This document shows, in pieces, positions 22,719-34,772 of a DNA stretch of 64,000 bases (the first letter of the stretch is position 1; every line of letters begins with the position of its first letter). The notes under the pieces are model-generated. The model ran no database searches, had not been told where the DNA came from, and saw only the letters and a program-made list of their open reading frames with translations. Made by a program: the position numbers and the translations under genes. The stretch is from the NCBI GenBank assembly GCA_025526995.1, contig JAHLKG010000001.1, positions 434,001 to 498,000 of the forward strand, in the 5' to 3' direction. Source of the DNA: Powellomyces hirtus (taxonomy: Eukaryota > Chytridiomycota > Chytridiomycetes > Spizellomycetales > Powellomycetaceae).

Positions 22719-24225
22719 CTAATGAATCCCCGAATTGATCGATACAAAATCATGCGTGATATCACTCGTCCAGTACACCGCCTCCCCCTCCTGCCTGGCA
22801 GCGCTAGTAGAGCTACCGTCATCGCGCAAATCGATGACCGTCTCCACATCCTCTCCCTCCATTATCTGCTTCACCAAACCCGCATGCACGGGCACAGGAA
22901 CGCCGCGGTCAAAGAACTTGACCAGCTCGCCGCGAGAAGAAGACGCATCCACAAAGCTGACCGACGTCTGCTCGGGAACGATGATCCCCTGCCCCTCGAA
23001 TGGAGTCTCCAGCAAGGCGTAGCCCACCGCCGCAAGGATACCATGCCAATTCGCGTCCTGTCCGTAGATACCCGTTTTGACGAGCACAGATTTCGCAATC
23101 ACGGAGGCAATGTGCTTCCCGGCCGCATGGGAGGGGGAGCCACGCACGCGGATCGTGATGAATTTGGAGGCGCCCTCGGCATCGCGCACCACGAGCTGGG
23201 CCATTTCCGCCATGAATTCCGAGAGGATGCGCTGGAAGGCGACAAAGTCCGGGGACGGGTCTGACGATGACACACCGTGGAGGTCGATGGGTGATGTGCC
23301 CTTGGCAGCTGCAGCGCCATTGGCTAGGATGGCGACCATGTCGTTTGTGGAGGTGTCGCCGTCGATGGAGACACAGTTGTAGGTTTCGTCTGCGGCGTTA
23401 CGGAGGAGCTGCTGCAATGCTGGCCGAGTGACGGGGGCATCGGTGCAGAGGATACCCAGCGTAGTGGCCATATTTGGATGCACCATTCCTGCGCCCTTCG
23501 TTAGGCCTGCCAGGGAGAACTCTGTCTCCGGGGCAGAGGGCAGCGAGAAGCGGCGAGACGTCAGCTTGGGGAACGTGTCGGTGGTGCAGAGGCCGCGAGC
23601 CGCATCCAGCCAGTGCGTATGGCTATTACCCAGGCTCTGAAAGAGCGGGGGGATACTCTGAAGGATGTTTTTGATGGGAAGTCTAGTCATGCATGTATTA
23701 AGCACTAAGCTCTCGCAGTAAATAGGAAAGGGGGGGAATAAATCATAGTGCCTACCGCTGAGCACCCGCTCCAGTGTGCATGACCAGAACGGATGGATCA
23801 TGGTGGGCCGTTTCGAGCGGTGAGTTGACGAGGTGCCGATGGGCCTCGCGACTCATAGCCCACGCATCATCCAGTCCAGCTTGACCGGTGAGGGTATTCG
23901 CACAGCCCGAGTTGGCGATCACGCCCCGGATCCCCTGGCCCTGCGTGCGGCGCACCAGTTCGCGACTCATCGTGACGGAGGCGGCGCAGAACTCATTTTT
24001 CGTAAACACTGCCGCCCCAGAAGCTGGGATCTCCGACGCTACGAGCACCAGGTCGGGCTGAGAGGAGTCGGGTGGCTTGATGCCCGCTCGGATGCTACCG
24101 ACCTTGAACCCCTTTGGATAGATGCCCGAGGTAGGCACCAGTCGCCGCTTGTTGGCGGGGATGGGGTGGTTATGGAAGAGATCGAACTTGGTCGAGAAGC
24201 GGCGACGGAGAAGAGGGCGAATCAT
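22719..24225 (-). CDS. ARG7: ArgJ-type glutamate N-acetyltransferase / amino-acid N-acetyltransferase, mitochondrial
   Basis: Ornithine acetyltransferase of the ArgJ family: transfers acetyl from N-acetylornithine to glutamate (and may acetylate glutamate from acetyl-CoA), recycling acetyl in mitochondrial arginine biosynthesis. Exon 1 is 24225-23756; the intron 23755-23683 is GT..AG; exon 2 is 23682-22719, with a phase-2 join giving [10 protein letters not shown]. The N-terminus ([17 protein letters not shown]) is a likely mitochondrial presequence. The autocleavage region reads [20 protein letters not shown]; in this Ntn-hydrolase family cleavage occurs between Ala and Thr of MAT, and that Thr becomes the nucleophile. 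[10 protein letters not shown] and [11 protein letters not shown] are further family blocks. About 477 residues, near the usual length for fungal ARG7/ECM42. The gene symbol varies among fungi. Confidence 0.93.
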
Positions 24226-24324
24226 CCTGTCACTTTGATGTCGCTATGGTTGCACTGAAACAAGAGCCTCCTGGTTATCTCAATATCGATAAGATACTTT
24301 TTTTTTGGTGGGTATTAACTAATC
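24226..24324. promoter_or_regulatory. ArgJ upstream region
   Basis: Short region between the ArgJ start and the helicase relic; contains a T-tract near 24298-24306. No specific site is identified. Confidence 0.3.
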
Positions 24325-25050
24325 ATGCCGCCGTCTGCGCTATTGTTACCACATCAGCTGCCTCCTGTCCAGCATATCGCTGTCAGATGTAAACAGCAGC
24401 ATCGCATCTTGCTGTTTCACAAGATGGGCACAGGAAAGACGCGTACGACGATAGCAATGGATGTTTGAATTTCATCTGCAAACGCGGGTGATATGTATTC
24501 CCGTTGGACTTGTACCGGTGTGGCTGGCGGGAAATGGCCCCGTTCAGACAGTATGGTCTATCAATAGAACCTACTTTTGTCGAATACAGTACAGATAGTA
24601 TACGTCGATTCTTTGGCCGGAAGGTGAATCATGAGGATCCTGTGTTTGTTCTGGACGAGGTTCACAACTTGATTCCCATACTGGAGGACAAGAATATCAT
24701 GAAAGAAGCTGACATCTTGGTCACGATGAAATACGGCCTACAAAATCATAGCATTGACCCGGAACTCTGCTTTACAACGACGATAGTGATCTACGAGAGA
24801 TCATAAACATAGTGGCAGGGAAGACGGTGCTGCCCAAATGGGGGTAACAAAATCAGCAAAAACAAGCTGTGCGGGAGCAGTAACATTCGACAAAAGAAGA
24901 AAACCGAGTGCGTTTTACCCGTTGACACAAGTAATGAATCCTTTTGCATCAGGCAGACATTTCTGCTATCTGTTGTTGTCCCAAGTACACGAACCTGCGG
25001 TCTTGCCTAGGTTGTGGAGGTGCTCTGTGGTGACGCAGAATGGTTGACCA
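24325..25050 (+). pseudogene. Decayed superfamily-2 helicase of NCLDV (D6/D11-like) type
   Basis: From an ATG at 24325 the first piece reads through QQHRILLFHKMGTGKTRTTI, a Walker A with the HxMGTGKT context typical of giant-virus transcription-type helicases, then stops. In a second frame, RVICIPVGLVPVW resembles motif Ia. A third piece (24504-24806) carries VFVLDEVHNLI, a DEVH box followed by NL. A further piece follows 24838. At least two frameshifts or stops separate the pieces, so the gene is dead. The rest of the helicase is missing. The viral-family affinity is inferred from motif context; a host or plasmid SF2 helicase is the alternative. Confidence 0.5.
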
Positions 25051-25128
25051 GCTACAACCAAGAGAAATCATGAAAATGTTAATGGTAAGTTTGGTTTTAA
25101 TGTTGGAACGGGACTGCGGCGATGCAGT

Positions 25129-25693
25129 TCAACGGGTACATGAAGAGTCGGTTGCGCAGGTCGCGTCGTCTCGTTTGAAGATGTATTCACGAGCGCGATC
25201 CGCTTCAAAGTCGTCAGGTCTCGGGCTGCGCGGCGGCCGAGTTTGGTGTGGCCTCGCATGCGGCAACCGCTTTATCATAAGCAAGTTCGGCACCTCTATA
25301 GAGGGGAGATGAAAATGCCTAATCAGCTTCCCACATATACTATTACGGCTCGTTCCTGCTGCGCCAACAGCATGAAACTTACGCATCGCAGAACTCCTTG
25401 AATCCGGAGATACCGGTTCCACTTTCTCGCGCACTGTTGGAGTGTGTGAGTCGTAGGTTGTCTTTGCCTGGCTTTGGAATTGGTCGGTTCCACTTTCTCG
25501 CGCACTGTTGGAGTGTGTGAGTCGTAGGTTGTCTTTGCCTGGCTTTAGAATTGGTCGGTTCCACTTTCTCGCGCACTGTTGGAGTGTGTGAGTCGTAGGT
25601 TGTCTTTGCCTGGCTTTGGAATTGGTCGACGGAATTGCCGCGGAGAGCACGGTCGAGGCAAAGCCGAGGGCGAGAAAGAGAGGAGGTTTTCAT
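25129..25693 (-). pseudogene. Secreted-protein-like ORF expanded by 71-bp repeats, probably broken
   Basis: An ATG at 25693 is followed by a frame that lacks a signal peptide. The overlapping frame reads PLFLALGFASTVLSAA then IPSTN, a textbook signal peptide, needing a one-base correction after the first codons. A TATAAAT box (minus strand, 25778-25772) lies about 80 bp upstream. Downstream the three 71-bp repeats are read. Because 71 is not a multiple of three, each copy is translated in a new frame, and all three frames stay open. Product unknown. Read as a decaying secreted-protein gene. Confidence 0.35.
25415..25627. repeat. Three tandem 71-bp repeats
   Basis: Copies at 25415-25485, 25486-25556 and 25557-25627 are identical by eye except for one G/A difference in the second copy (ggctttagaa versus ggctttggaa). 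Each begins ggttccactttctcgcgcac. The near-identity implies recent duplication. Confidence 0.95.
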
Positions 25694-25771
25694 GGCTGTT
25701 GTTTCTTGGCTTTGGTTATGGACTATGATAGTTGTCTTGCGCGGGGGAGCGAAAGGTCCATGGCGAGCCGC

Positions 25772-25778
25772 ATTTATA
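25772..25778 (-). promoter_or_regulatory. TATA box
   Basis: TATAAAT on the minus strand, about 80 bp upstream of the ATG at 25693. Spacing suits a core promoter for the secreted-protein-like ORF. Confidence 0.4.
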
Positions 25779-25799
25779 CCTGTTTGTTCTCTTGACCGT

Positions 25800-27188
25800 C
25801 CATGGCGTGGCTAGTATGGGTCAGTACATTTGGTTTGGTATGCCCGGGCGTCGCACGACTTGAACTACGGCTAGTTGCGGGCTGACGATGGGGCTTTTGG
25901 TTGTAGTTTCCGCTGGCATTTCTGTTCCTCTTTTGTGTGTATGAGGCCAAAGGAATTTCGCGCAGCGCCGTTGGGGCTTGCGGGGGCTCGAGTTGCGGGC
26001 CTCCGCGCAGAGCTCGATAGTACTTACTAGCCGCATGAGCCAGAGTCCTCTTATTGACGACCTCGAGCTTTCAAGTTTCGGACTTCAAGAGTCCCATCCC
26101 GAGGGACATGGACGGCTCGAATCCCATCATCATCCTCATCAGCTAGCTGCCTGAATCCTCGCACCCATCCACTCACGTCCTCCTTCCCGCAAGCAACTCA
26201 TTTGAAGCATGCGCTTTGCTGTATTTAGTTTGGGCTTGACCGTAAGTATGCTCAGCTGCACTGCGCGCAACGACCTTTGATCTTGACGATGCGAACCAGT
26301 GACTGCTTAGAAAGCTGATGTGGCACGTGATTTGCACGACAAGTATCGATAATGATGATGGATAGCAGTCCAGGGGATAGTGAAGCAGGGCTTGAGTCAC
26401 GGGGTCACGTGCGTTGCATGTAGGCGTGCGTGGATGGTAAGAGTAGCAATGGACGGGTCACGCGCGTGTGTTATCTCTGTCATGTGGGATGATGCTACAG
26501 CGAGTGTTCATGTGGGGGGGCGAAAAGGACAGAGAGAGAGAGAGAGAGAGAGAGGATATCAGAGCCCTGGGGGGATGGATGCTGATATCAGAATCGCTCA
26601 CTCCATCGCCCATCCCATTATTAGGCGCGCTGGTTATCGCATCGCCGCGATATTATCCACACATGACACATGACTGACCTGACTGACAGACTGACTGACT
26701 GACTGACTGACTGACTGACTCGTGATCTATCTATCTATCTATTTTGAGTATCTCCCACAATTAGCATCCACTTCATTCAACTCGCGCGCCACTCACTCGA
26801 CTGACTCACTCGCACAGGCCGCCTATCTTATCTGTTCTCTCTCTCTCTCTCTCTCACACACACATACATACATACATTCTACCCGTCCGAGTCGTCCTTC
26901 TCCCCCCGCCGCCGCCCGTTATCTATTCATCTATTTATTCCCCCCCACTCCCGCTGCCTGACCTCCCTCAAGTTCCTTCTCCCACTCCCCGCCACATCCA
27001 AGTCTTTCTGCCCTGCCACCTCCTACGCTACTCGTTGTCCACTCCCCACTCTCCCACACCACTCTCCCACCAGTGTCCAAAATCAACCTTCCCACACTCT
27101 TTCCCCCCACTGTCATCAACGCTTGACCCCTGCCGAGTTCTCTCCCCCCCCCCCCCGCTTTGGCCGGCACGGAGCCGCTCGCTTTTGA
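25800..27188. repeat. Intergenic region with microsatellites
   Basis: No gene seen. Simple repeats: (AG)12 at 26531-26554, (GACT)n about 26672-26721, (ATCT)n about 26726-26742, (CT)n about 26836-26854 followed by short CA and CATA runs, and a C-tract near 27145-27157. The last 300 bp are C-rich and form the 5' flank of the PQ-loop gene. Confidence 0.7.
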
Positions 27189-28341
27189 ATGGTTTCCGTC
27201 AACTCCCCCTCCGCAGCTTCTCTCTTCTACCAATGCCCACCACCACCCTACGGCCTCCCCCCCGACGCTCACGCCAACCCGTTTCTCCAGTTTCTCCTTC
27301 ATGAATGCGCCTATACCCCACGAGCAACCGCGTCCATCTTCCTAGGCTATGCGTCGATCGCATTTTGGATATGTGCTCAGATGCCCCAGCTCTGGAAAAA
27401 CTGGTCCCAAAAACACGCCGATAGCCTCAGCGGAGCATTCTTGGCCAATTGGCTCTCGGGCGACATCTGCAATCTGCTCGGATGCATATTGACCAATCAG
27501 CTTGCTTTCCAGGTAACCGTGGAGGGTCCACACTCTTTTGTTTTCTCCGTACTGTGAGTCCCAAACTAACTCGCCTTTCATAAAGACCCATCTCGCCATG
27601 TACTTTGTGTTTGCCGATACCCTGCTGATGTTGCAATACCTGTACTACAAACGGACCCGTCGTGCCCGACTCGGGAGCCGTTCCGCTCTCTTCATTCCTC
27701 TTCCCCCATCATCACCATCACAGGCCAGCTTGCAAACTGCAGCAGCAGCAGCGGCAGCAGCAGGAGACCCCTCTGAACACTCGCCTCTTCTCACGCCTAC
27801 GCAGAGGTCATCGGGCAACTTTTTCGGCATCATCCTTTTTGCCTTCACGACCTATGCCTCGGCGCCTCTGATGCCCAGTATCGGAACCGTCCCGTCGCAG
27901 GTCATGTCGCCCCAGCAAATCTCGGGCGAGCCCCACGCTGCCACAACTGCACAAACGATTGGCCTTTTTGTAGCCTACACGTGCACCACGCTCTACTTGA
28001 GCTCACGGCTCCCGCAGATATACCACAACTTTGTTCGGAGGTCGACGGCCGGTCTGTCAATGTCCATGTTTGTCTGCGCGGCCATGGGGAACCTGACCTA
28101 TGTGCTCAGCATCCTCTCCAACAGCACCAACAGGGCCTCTCTCGTGGCGGCCGCCCCGTATCTCATTGGCAGTGGAGGCACCCTGGGTTTTGATGCCGTC
28201 ATATTTGTGCAATGGTGGTGGTACAAACGACTACGCAGCCATCAGAGTCTCCTTTCCCATCCACTGCATCTCAAGATGGATGACGAGGAAGAGAGCGAGC
28301 TTGAGTGGGCGGCTGCAAAGGTCGGCGACGTGATTGTTTGA
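27189..28341 (+). CDS. PQ-loop vacuolar/lysosomal amino-acid transporter (Ypq1/PQLC2-like)
   Basis: Seven-TM PQ-loop protein of the Ypq/PQLC2 (SLC66A1) type, which exports cationic amino acids from vacuole or lysosome. Exons 27189-27512 and 27586-28341 with a 73-bp GT..AG intron in phase 0. PQ motif 1 is CAQMPQLWKNWSQKHADSLS and motif 2 is SSRLPQIYHNFVRRSTAGLS, each followed by the family's Ser/Gly-Leu-Ser element; GDICNLLGCILTNQLAFQ is also characteristic. An Ala/Gln-rich loop with LLTPTQRSS lies between the two halves, at the usual position of the cytosolic loop. The C-terminus is acidic (MDDEEESELEW). The start is the first ATG in frame after a C-rich leader. Transported substrate is inferred from family. 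Confidence 0.85.
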
Positions 28342-29086
28342 ACACAATGTCCTGCAGCCGGATTACCTGCCACTGAGATCCCTGGGACTTCCCCCCTTCT
28401 ATCCTTTGTCAACAGTTTGATAAATCACACAAAGTCCAATCTCTTTAATACACGGTTGAGGGTGGGTTCTGGGTACCAGTATTTACTCTTCTTTGTCGTC
28501 CTCGGCGGTGAAATGATGCGGAGGAGGGAAATGCCAAATGAAATGTGCTGGCAGGTAATAGGGCGCTTTGAATCAAACCCCCGCGCAAACCAGCCCGAGT
28601 CACACAACAGGTTCTGATTTGTCGCCGCCACTGCGGCCGCGAGCGATAGGCTCCTCGCCTTCCCAACATTGGCTCATACCACACCCATGAGATCTTGGCA
28701 GTGGCATGTCCGTGTGCAATTTCGGCACCCTCGGGTTTTCGCGGGTCTGATTGTCGATTCGGATAGGGGATTATCTGATCTGAGCGTCGGTTGAAGTGGG
28801 AATGGAACCTGGGGCGGTGAGAATGGGCGATCGAGTGCGACGCGCTATATGGGTAAACTGGAAATAGCATTGTGCTTACTTAACAAGCGGTCGGGAAAGA
28901 AGCGCGCTTTGGCATTCGAGCAAGCAGGAGCAAGCCCCATGTTGATATTGCCAGCCTCGCTACAAAAACAAAACTCGAACCTGCTTATCACGAGCTCATA
29001 CTTTACTACCGGCTCTCCTCTCCGCCGCCCCGCACTCGATCTGCTGGTTGTCCCCTCAGTTCCACCCACATTTAGCCACCACAAAC
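28342..29086. other. Intergenic region PQ-loop gene / NAP1
   Basis: 745 bp between two plus-strand genes: presumably a 3' UTR, then the NAP1 promoter. No TATA box or repeat stands out. Confidence 0.4.
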
Positions 29087-32000
29087 ATGCACATTGATCT
29101 CTGGGCCGACCACCTCCTCGCCCTGCAAGCCCACTCCACCGCCCTCCTCTCGGCCCTCCACTGCGCCAAACACGCCATCGGGTCGCCCGACCACTCGATC
29201 GCCACCTCCCCGACCGACATTCTCTCCAAGGGCGGGTCGCCCGACGTGGCCTACACGTACAATGGCGCCCACCTGTCCCCGCTCTCCCCCTCCCGCCCAG
29301 CCATGGAAAAGCTGAAGGCGCTAACGGATTCGAATTTGGCAGAGGCGTTCAAGAAGATGGCCAAAAAGTTCCCGGAACAGGTGGATATTACCAAAGATGC
29401 CAAATTTCAGCCCTTTCGCGACGCCCATTTGGCCATCGTGGCCGAGTTTAGGCATTACTATGCCCTCTTGGTCGCGGTCATGGAGTTTACCGAGACCAGC
29501 GCGGTGGTGTTGCAGCAGAGCATCAATTTGGTTAATCTGAGCGTGAGTTCGCCCCCCCCCCCCCCCAAATCCTCCATCCCCGCCCCGCGCCTGCGAATAT
29601 CCCCCAACACACCTAAACTATTTGATTTAAGCGTGGGTTCTTTTTTTTGTGTGTGTGTGTTTTTTATATATGATCCGAACCGCCTCCCGTAGTTTGACAT
29701 CAACCCGGAACTTGTCAACGCGTTCCTGGACCTGCTGGTCTCGTATGTGTCCATCATCTATCTCGTGGCGGCTATGGGCGCGGAGAAGAAAGTGATTGCG
29801 AGTGCGTATGCCAAGGCGTACCAGCTGGCGAATGGACCCGTCGAGCCTAGTTACCTCAGGTAGGGGAAACAGAGTATGTGAACACAGGTGGCGGAGGGAC
29901 GATTGTTGCCCCCCGTCCTCCCTAATGCATGCGGCAGCGATCGTGCTGATGACGAATGGTTTTTGTTTATTTTTTTTTTTGCTCTCTTTTTTCTTCTGCC
30001 CCTTTAGACTCGCGAAACACATTTCGGCCACGTACGAAAAACCGCTTCCTACGATCCAAGACTCGCTCGCGACGCTCGCCCCCAAGATCATTTCGCTGCT
30101 GCTCGAACTCAAGCCCGACCTAGACGCCCGACTGACGCTCTCTGCCGACGCGTTCCGCAAAATGGCGATTCTGTCGCTCACCCCCGAAATGTCCGGCATC
30201 AAAGCGCCCGAACCCGACGAAAAACACCTGCGCGGCCTCACGAGCATGAACCGCCAGTTCCGCATCCTGGTCATTGGCTTCCTCGTGTGTCCCAGCGAGA
30301 TGGCCAAACAGGCCGGGTGTCTCGACTTGCTGAAACAGACCCTCGCCTATGGCTATGCCCTCCCGCTCGTCAGGAACGAGATGTTGAATATCGTCGGCGA
30401 GTTTGAGGCTAGCTTTAGAGCGCATAAGAAGTTGGGGAGTTTGAAAAATTACGTGAGGTGAGGGAAAAAACGAGACTAGCCAAAAAATCTACCCCCCTTT
30501 CTGACGTGTTCCCTCCCTCCTGACACCACATCCCTCCACCTCCCGGACTTCCCCAGCGACGTCATTGCCGCAACCTCCCACACCTGCCCGACCTTCCACC
30601 GCGACCGGCGCGACTACCTCCGCCACCAGCTCAAACAAATGATCTGTCTCTCGAGCGACCGCAAGATCATCTGCACGAAATTCCCCATGGTCGCGTCCGC
30701 GCTCGGGTTTGCCCGGGACGAAGTGCTGTGGTATTTCCACCACCTCGACCACGACCTCACTGGCAGCAGCAGCAGCAAGAAGCGAGGCGCCAGAAAAGAC
30801 CCTCATCACCACTACCACCACCACGCGCTCGATGTCGGCATCGTCGAACTCATCTGGCTGATCAAGGATCTGAGCAAGAGTCTCGCCAACAACATTGATC
30901 TCGTCCGCGACCACTTTGCGCACCAGATTGGACACTTTTATGCGCCCAATCTCCTCGCCCTCATCGCCAATGCCCTCGGCCCCGATATCGAGACCGAGGC
31001 GATTGGAATCCTGCTCAAGGAGCTGCATCGCCTCGTCACCATGTTTACGACGGATGACATCAATGAGTTGATTGATGAGGGCGGGTTGAAAGTACGTGAG
31101 AGAGAGAGCTGCGAGGGGGTGCGGCGGGAAGTTGGGGAGCTGATTGTGTGTGTGTTTTTGGTCTTGGTGTGTGGATTTTTAGGCTTTGAGAATGAACTGG
31201 CTCCGCTTCCAACTCGCCGCCGCACTCCCGTCCTCGGGCGGGGTCGCCAATATCTCCGACATCAGTTGGATGATGACTGATTTATGCGAACGGAGCAAGT
31301 ACGTCCCGCCGCCCCCGGCGAAAACGTCGCGGAGCGATCAACTCACCCACTCACGCCCTTTGTTCTGAACTGCTGTATGTAGATGGCTGGACCAATACTC
31401 GGAAACGCTGTCGGACCTCTGCTCTCTGCGCGAGCTCTGTTTCTACCAGAGCGTGCTGCACGAGCATCTGCGCGAATGCATAGAGACTGCGCCTGAGATG
31501 GTGCGGTATTGCGGCGTGCTGGGCGCGCTTGCCGAGGAGTTTGCGGCGAATGTCACGCCGGCGTGGCCGTTGGAGGTGCGTGGGAGACGCGGAAAGAAAG
31601 CGTGGTTGAGAGAGGCGTTTGGTTTTTTTGGTTTGGCTGTATATTCATGTGTGTGTGTGTGTGCGTGGGCGCTCTTGCTCTTTTTTTTTTTTTGTTTTGT
31701 TTTTTGTTTTTTGTTTTTTTTTTGTCAAAGGCAAAACACATCACGGTCCACAGCGTCCTGTTCGCGACCGAAGTCTACTCCATCATCGGGCAACTCGCCG
31801 CCTCGGTCGCGCACGACATTGCCATCACCCACACGACCGCGCACGGGAACCAACTTCTGTCCAGCGAAGCGGTGGCGGCGCTGCACAAATCGACGCCGTC
31901 GACGTCGACGCACGACAAAAAGAGCAAACCGAAAAAAAACATGGCGGAAAAACCGCTTCCGAGCCCCGGAGCCGAGTCGATCCTCACCGGGTCGGACGCG

Positions 32001-34348
32001 TCGGTGCGGCACCTGGAGCGGCTCAAAGCGCTGATGCGCAACCTGTTGGCCGCGCTCACGAGTCCCGTGACAACCACCGTCGCCGACTCGGAATTCCACC
32101 CGTTCGAGTTCTTTCTCGAGTCGCTCGCCGACCGCTGCGCAACCCACCTCTCCGCCACGGTCTACAAGCAACCCGACCCGCCCACCCAGTCGGGCTTGTT
32201 GAGCTTTGCGGTCGGAGGCGGCGCGCCCGACGATGCACTGTCGTTTGAGGTCAAACGCCCCACTGTGTATTTGAGCGAGGTCAAGGCGTATCTGGCCGCC
32301 ATGAGGTTCTTGGATTGTATGGGTAGGTTGGGTGGGTGGGGCGCAGAAAAATCCCCCTGGGTGAGGAAAAAGGATTTGACTTACTTTTTTGTTTTTGCAG
32401 TGCCGTTATCATGCACATCCGCCATCCGCGACGTCCTCTTTGACAAAATCAATTTCACAAAGTACACAGTACAGTTTACCCGATCACGTCGTCACTCCCT
32501 CTCGTCTCGCCTCTAACTTGACCTCCCCCCCCCCCCCCCCACCCCACTTTTTTTTGTTGTCGCGGCGTCCCCTAGTTCCCGCGAGTACGCCGACACGCAA
32601 CCGGACCAAATGCTGTATCCGATCGCAACCACGCGCACGGGCAGCAAGCCGCACCGGTCCAACAAACCCAACCCAATCTCGACCCCGCACACGCCGGTGC
32701 TGGCCGTGTACGCCGCGTGGTACGTGGAGCTCGTCGCGTCGAAAGCGACCACGGGCACCATGTGTTTGTCGCTCAATCGCCGCGCGCTGTTGAGTCGCGG
32801 CCATTTGAGCTTTCAGGCTGAGACGTATACGGATTTCAATGGTGAGCGCGGGGGTGACAACAAACAAAAGAAGGAAGAAGAACGGCAAAGGTGTTGATAG
32901 GTTGTTCTGTTGCGTCTGTTTTTTTGTTTTGTTTTTTTCTTTAGAACTCTGCGCGCTCTGCGAACTCGTCGGGCCCCAAGGAATCCGATTCATCGATGAG
33001 CAGTTGGCACGCATGGTCGGGACGCTCGCCAACTGCATCAAGGTAAATAAAACCAGCCCGTCGTTCACATTCACATGTGGGGAACACGCAACCCATTCAT
33101 TTGATTTATTTATTTATTTTATCAAACTCAGGACCAGATGACATCCACCCTCCCGCTTCTCGAGGCCCTGCGCACGCACTGGACGGACGAGGCCAAGACG
33201 TGGGAGGTGTTGAAGAAGTTTCGACGTGCGTGGGTTTGTTTTGTGGGGGTTTTTGGTTGTGGGGTGTGTGCGATGACCCCTCCTCGCGGGGGACGCACGT
33301 GATTTTGTTTTCCCATCCTCACTCGTGTTTGTTTTTGTTTTGTTTTTTTCTCGTTTTTGTGGGGGGTTGTGTATTTTTCAGACATGAAGGAATTCACGGC
33401 GCGCACCATCACGCTCGGGTTCATCCTCGCGTTCCGGCAATTGCTTTCCGACGCCGTGCGGTGCGTCTTCCACTCGTCCTGCCCGCACATCTACGCCTCC
33501 ATCGCCAGCGCCCACGCGCACAACGTCGTCGTCAGCGGTGTCGGTCACCCACCCACGACCCCCGCGCCCGCCTCCAAACCCCTCGACATGGTCGCGACGG
33601 ACATTGGGCTCGCCGACCACCGGCTCACCGCGATCCTCACCACCGCGATGGGGGCGCGCTCCGACGCCGGCCTGTGGGCGCTGCTGCCGTACCTCCACGC
33701 GGCGATGCTGTACCACCTGGCGTTTGACGACGCCGCGACGTATAATGCGTATATCGATGGGTTGGAGAACAATGGGCATTGCCTCGCCCCGGCATTCACG
33801 ATCCTGTTGCGCGCCGTGAACCCCCCCGCTGCGGCGCCGACCACCTGGCGGGCGGAAAAGGAGTTTTTGAATGTGAGTTTTTGATTCCGCACCCCATGTG
33901 GCGAAACGACTGTATTAAAACGGTTTTTTGGGATGGATCTAGATCTCGGCTACGATCTTGCTCCGTCTCCAACAACGCACCACCGACAAAGAGCTGCATG
34001 CCAAGAATCTCGATTCGGCCTTTTTGGTGCTCAAGCGGGTACGTAACCGTCGGAAAGCAAAAAGAAAAAAAAGAGCAAAAAAAAAAAAAACAACAAAAAC
34101 CCTCCTTTTTCATTTCATTTCATTTATTAACTAACGTGAGAAACTCTTGTTTTTTTTTTCCTTCCTTCCACTAGTTTATCCAAGACTCGACGACGCTGAC
34201 CGCCGACTGGGCCGAGCAGGTGATCCCGCACGCCATCTTCCAGGTCGTGATGGGGTCGCTGCACCGCAAACGCGGGGACCTGCATCACAAACGGTCGCCC
34301 GGGTCGACGGCGGCGTTGAATGCGGCGGATGATGAGGCTGCGTTTTGA
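29087..34348 (+). CDS. NAP1: NAP1/HEM (Nck-associated protein 1), WAVE/SCAR complex subunit
   Basis: Large helical scaffold of the WAVE/SCAR regulatory complex, which links Rac to Arp2/3-driven actin protrusions. Fourteen exons were joined by hand: 29087-29542, 29693-29859, 30010-30457, 30557-31091, 31183-31298, 31383-31575, 31731-32322, 32401-32461, 32576-32841, 32945-33042, 33132-33225, 33382-33872, 33943-34038, 34175-34348. Every intron is GT..AG and every phase closes. The family is recognised from blocks along the length: FREYYALL-like FRHYYALLVAVMEFTETS, AILSLTPEMSGI with RQFRILVIGFLVCPSEMAK, and ELCALCELVGPQGIRFIDEQ. A His/Ser insert (about 30760-30830) and a Lys-rich insert (about 31880-31970) are lineage-specific. 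Introns are unusually rich in T and C homopolymers. It implies a complete WAVE complex elsewhere in the genome. Confidence 0.88.
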
Positions 34349-34772
34349 AGAGAGAGAGCGAGAGGGAAGAGAGCGAAAATGTGCAATTTTCTAGGGTTCG
34401 TGCGTTTTTGAAAGGGAGTTGGGCGGTCCGCGCGATTGCGTTGGTATAGAGGGTTTGGTTTATTGTGAAATGGTTAATTTAATATTTTTTCTTTTTTTGG
34501 TGTGTTATATACCGGTTTCTGAAGAAACGGGCGAGCGGTACGGCAGATCTCCCCATTCTCTTTCCATCGAGTGATGAGTGATTAGGGTGTGGGGGGGAAG
34601 CGGGATGGGGGAGGCGCACGACAAAGGTGGCTATGCGGATGGAGGTGGTGGTGGTAATGTGAACGGTTCCGCATGCGCGGGGGGCAAGTGACTTTGCCCA
34701 AGACCGGGGTTGATGTGACGGTGGGGTGGATACGGGGGCGCGAACAAAGAAAAGGGCAACTAGCTCTCCCCA
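34349..34772. other. Convergent spacer NAP1 / BET1
   Basis: 3' flanks of two convergent genes. A T-rich stretch near 34480-34500 may hold NAP1 polyadenylation signals. No other feature. Confidence 0.45.

Noticed and set aside
22719..24225. ArgJ gene as a recent bacterial transfer
   Set aside because: It has a spliceosomal intron and a mitochondrial-type presequence, as in fungal ARG7.
29545..29565. Homopolymer C and T runs in NAP1 introns as possible mobile or regulatory elements
   Set aside because: They lie in introns near splice acceptors and look like simple-sequence drift.
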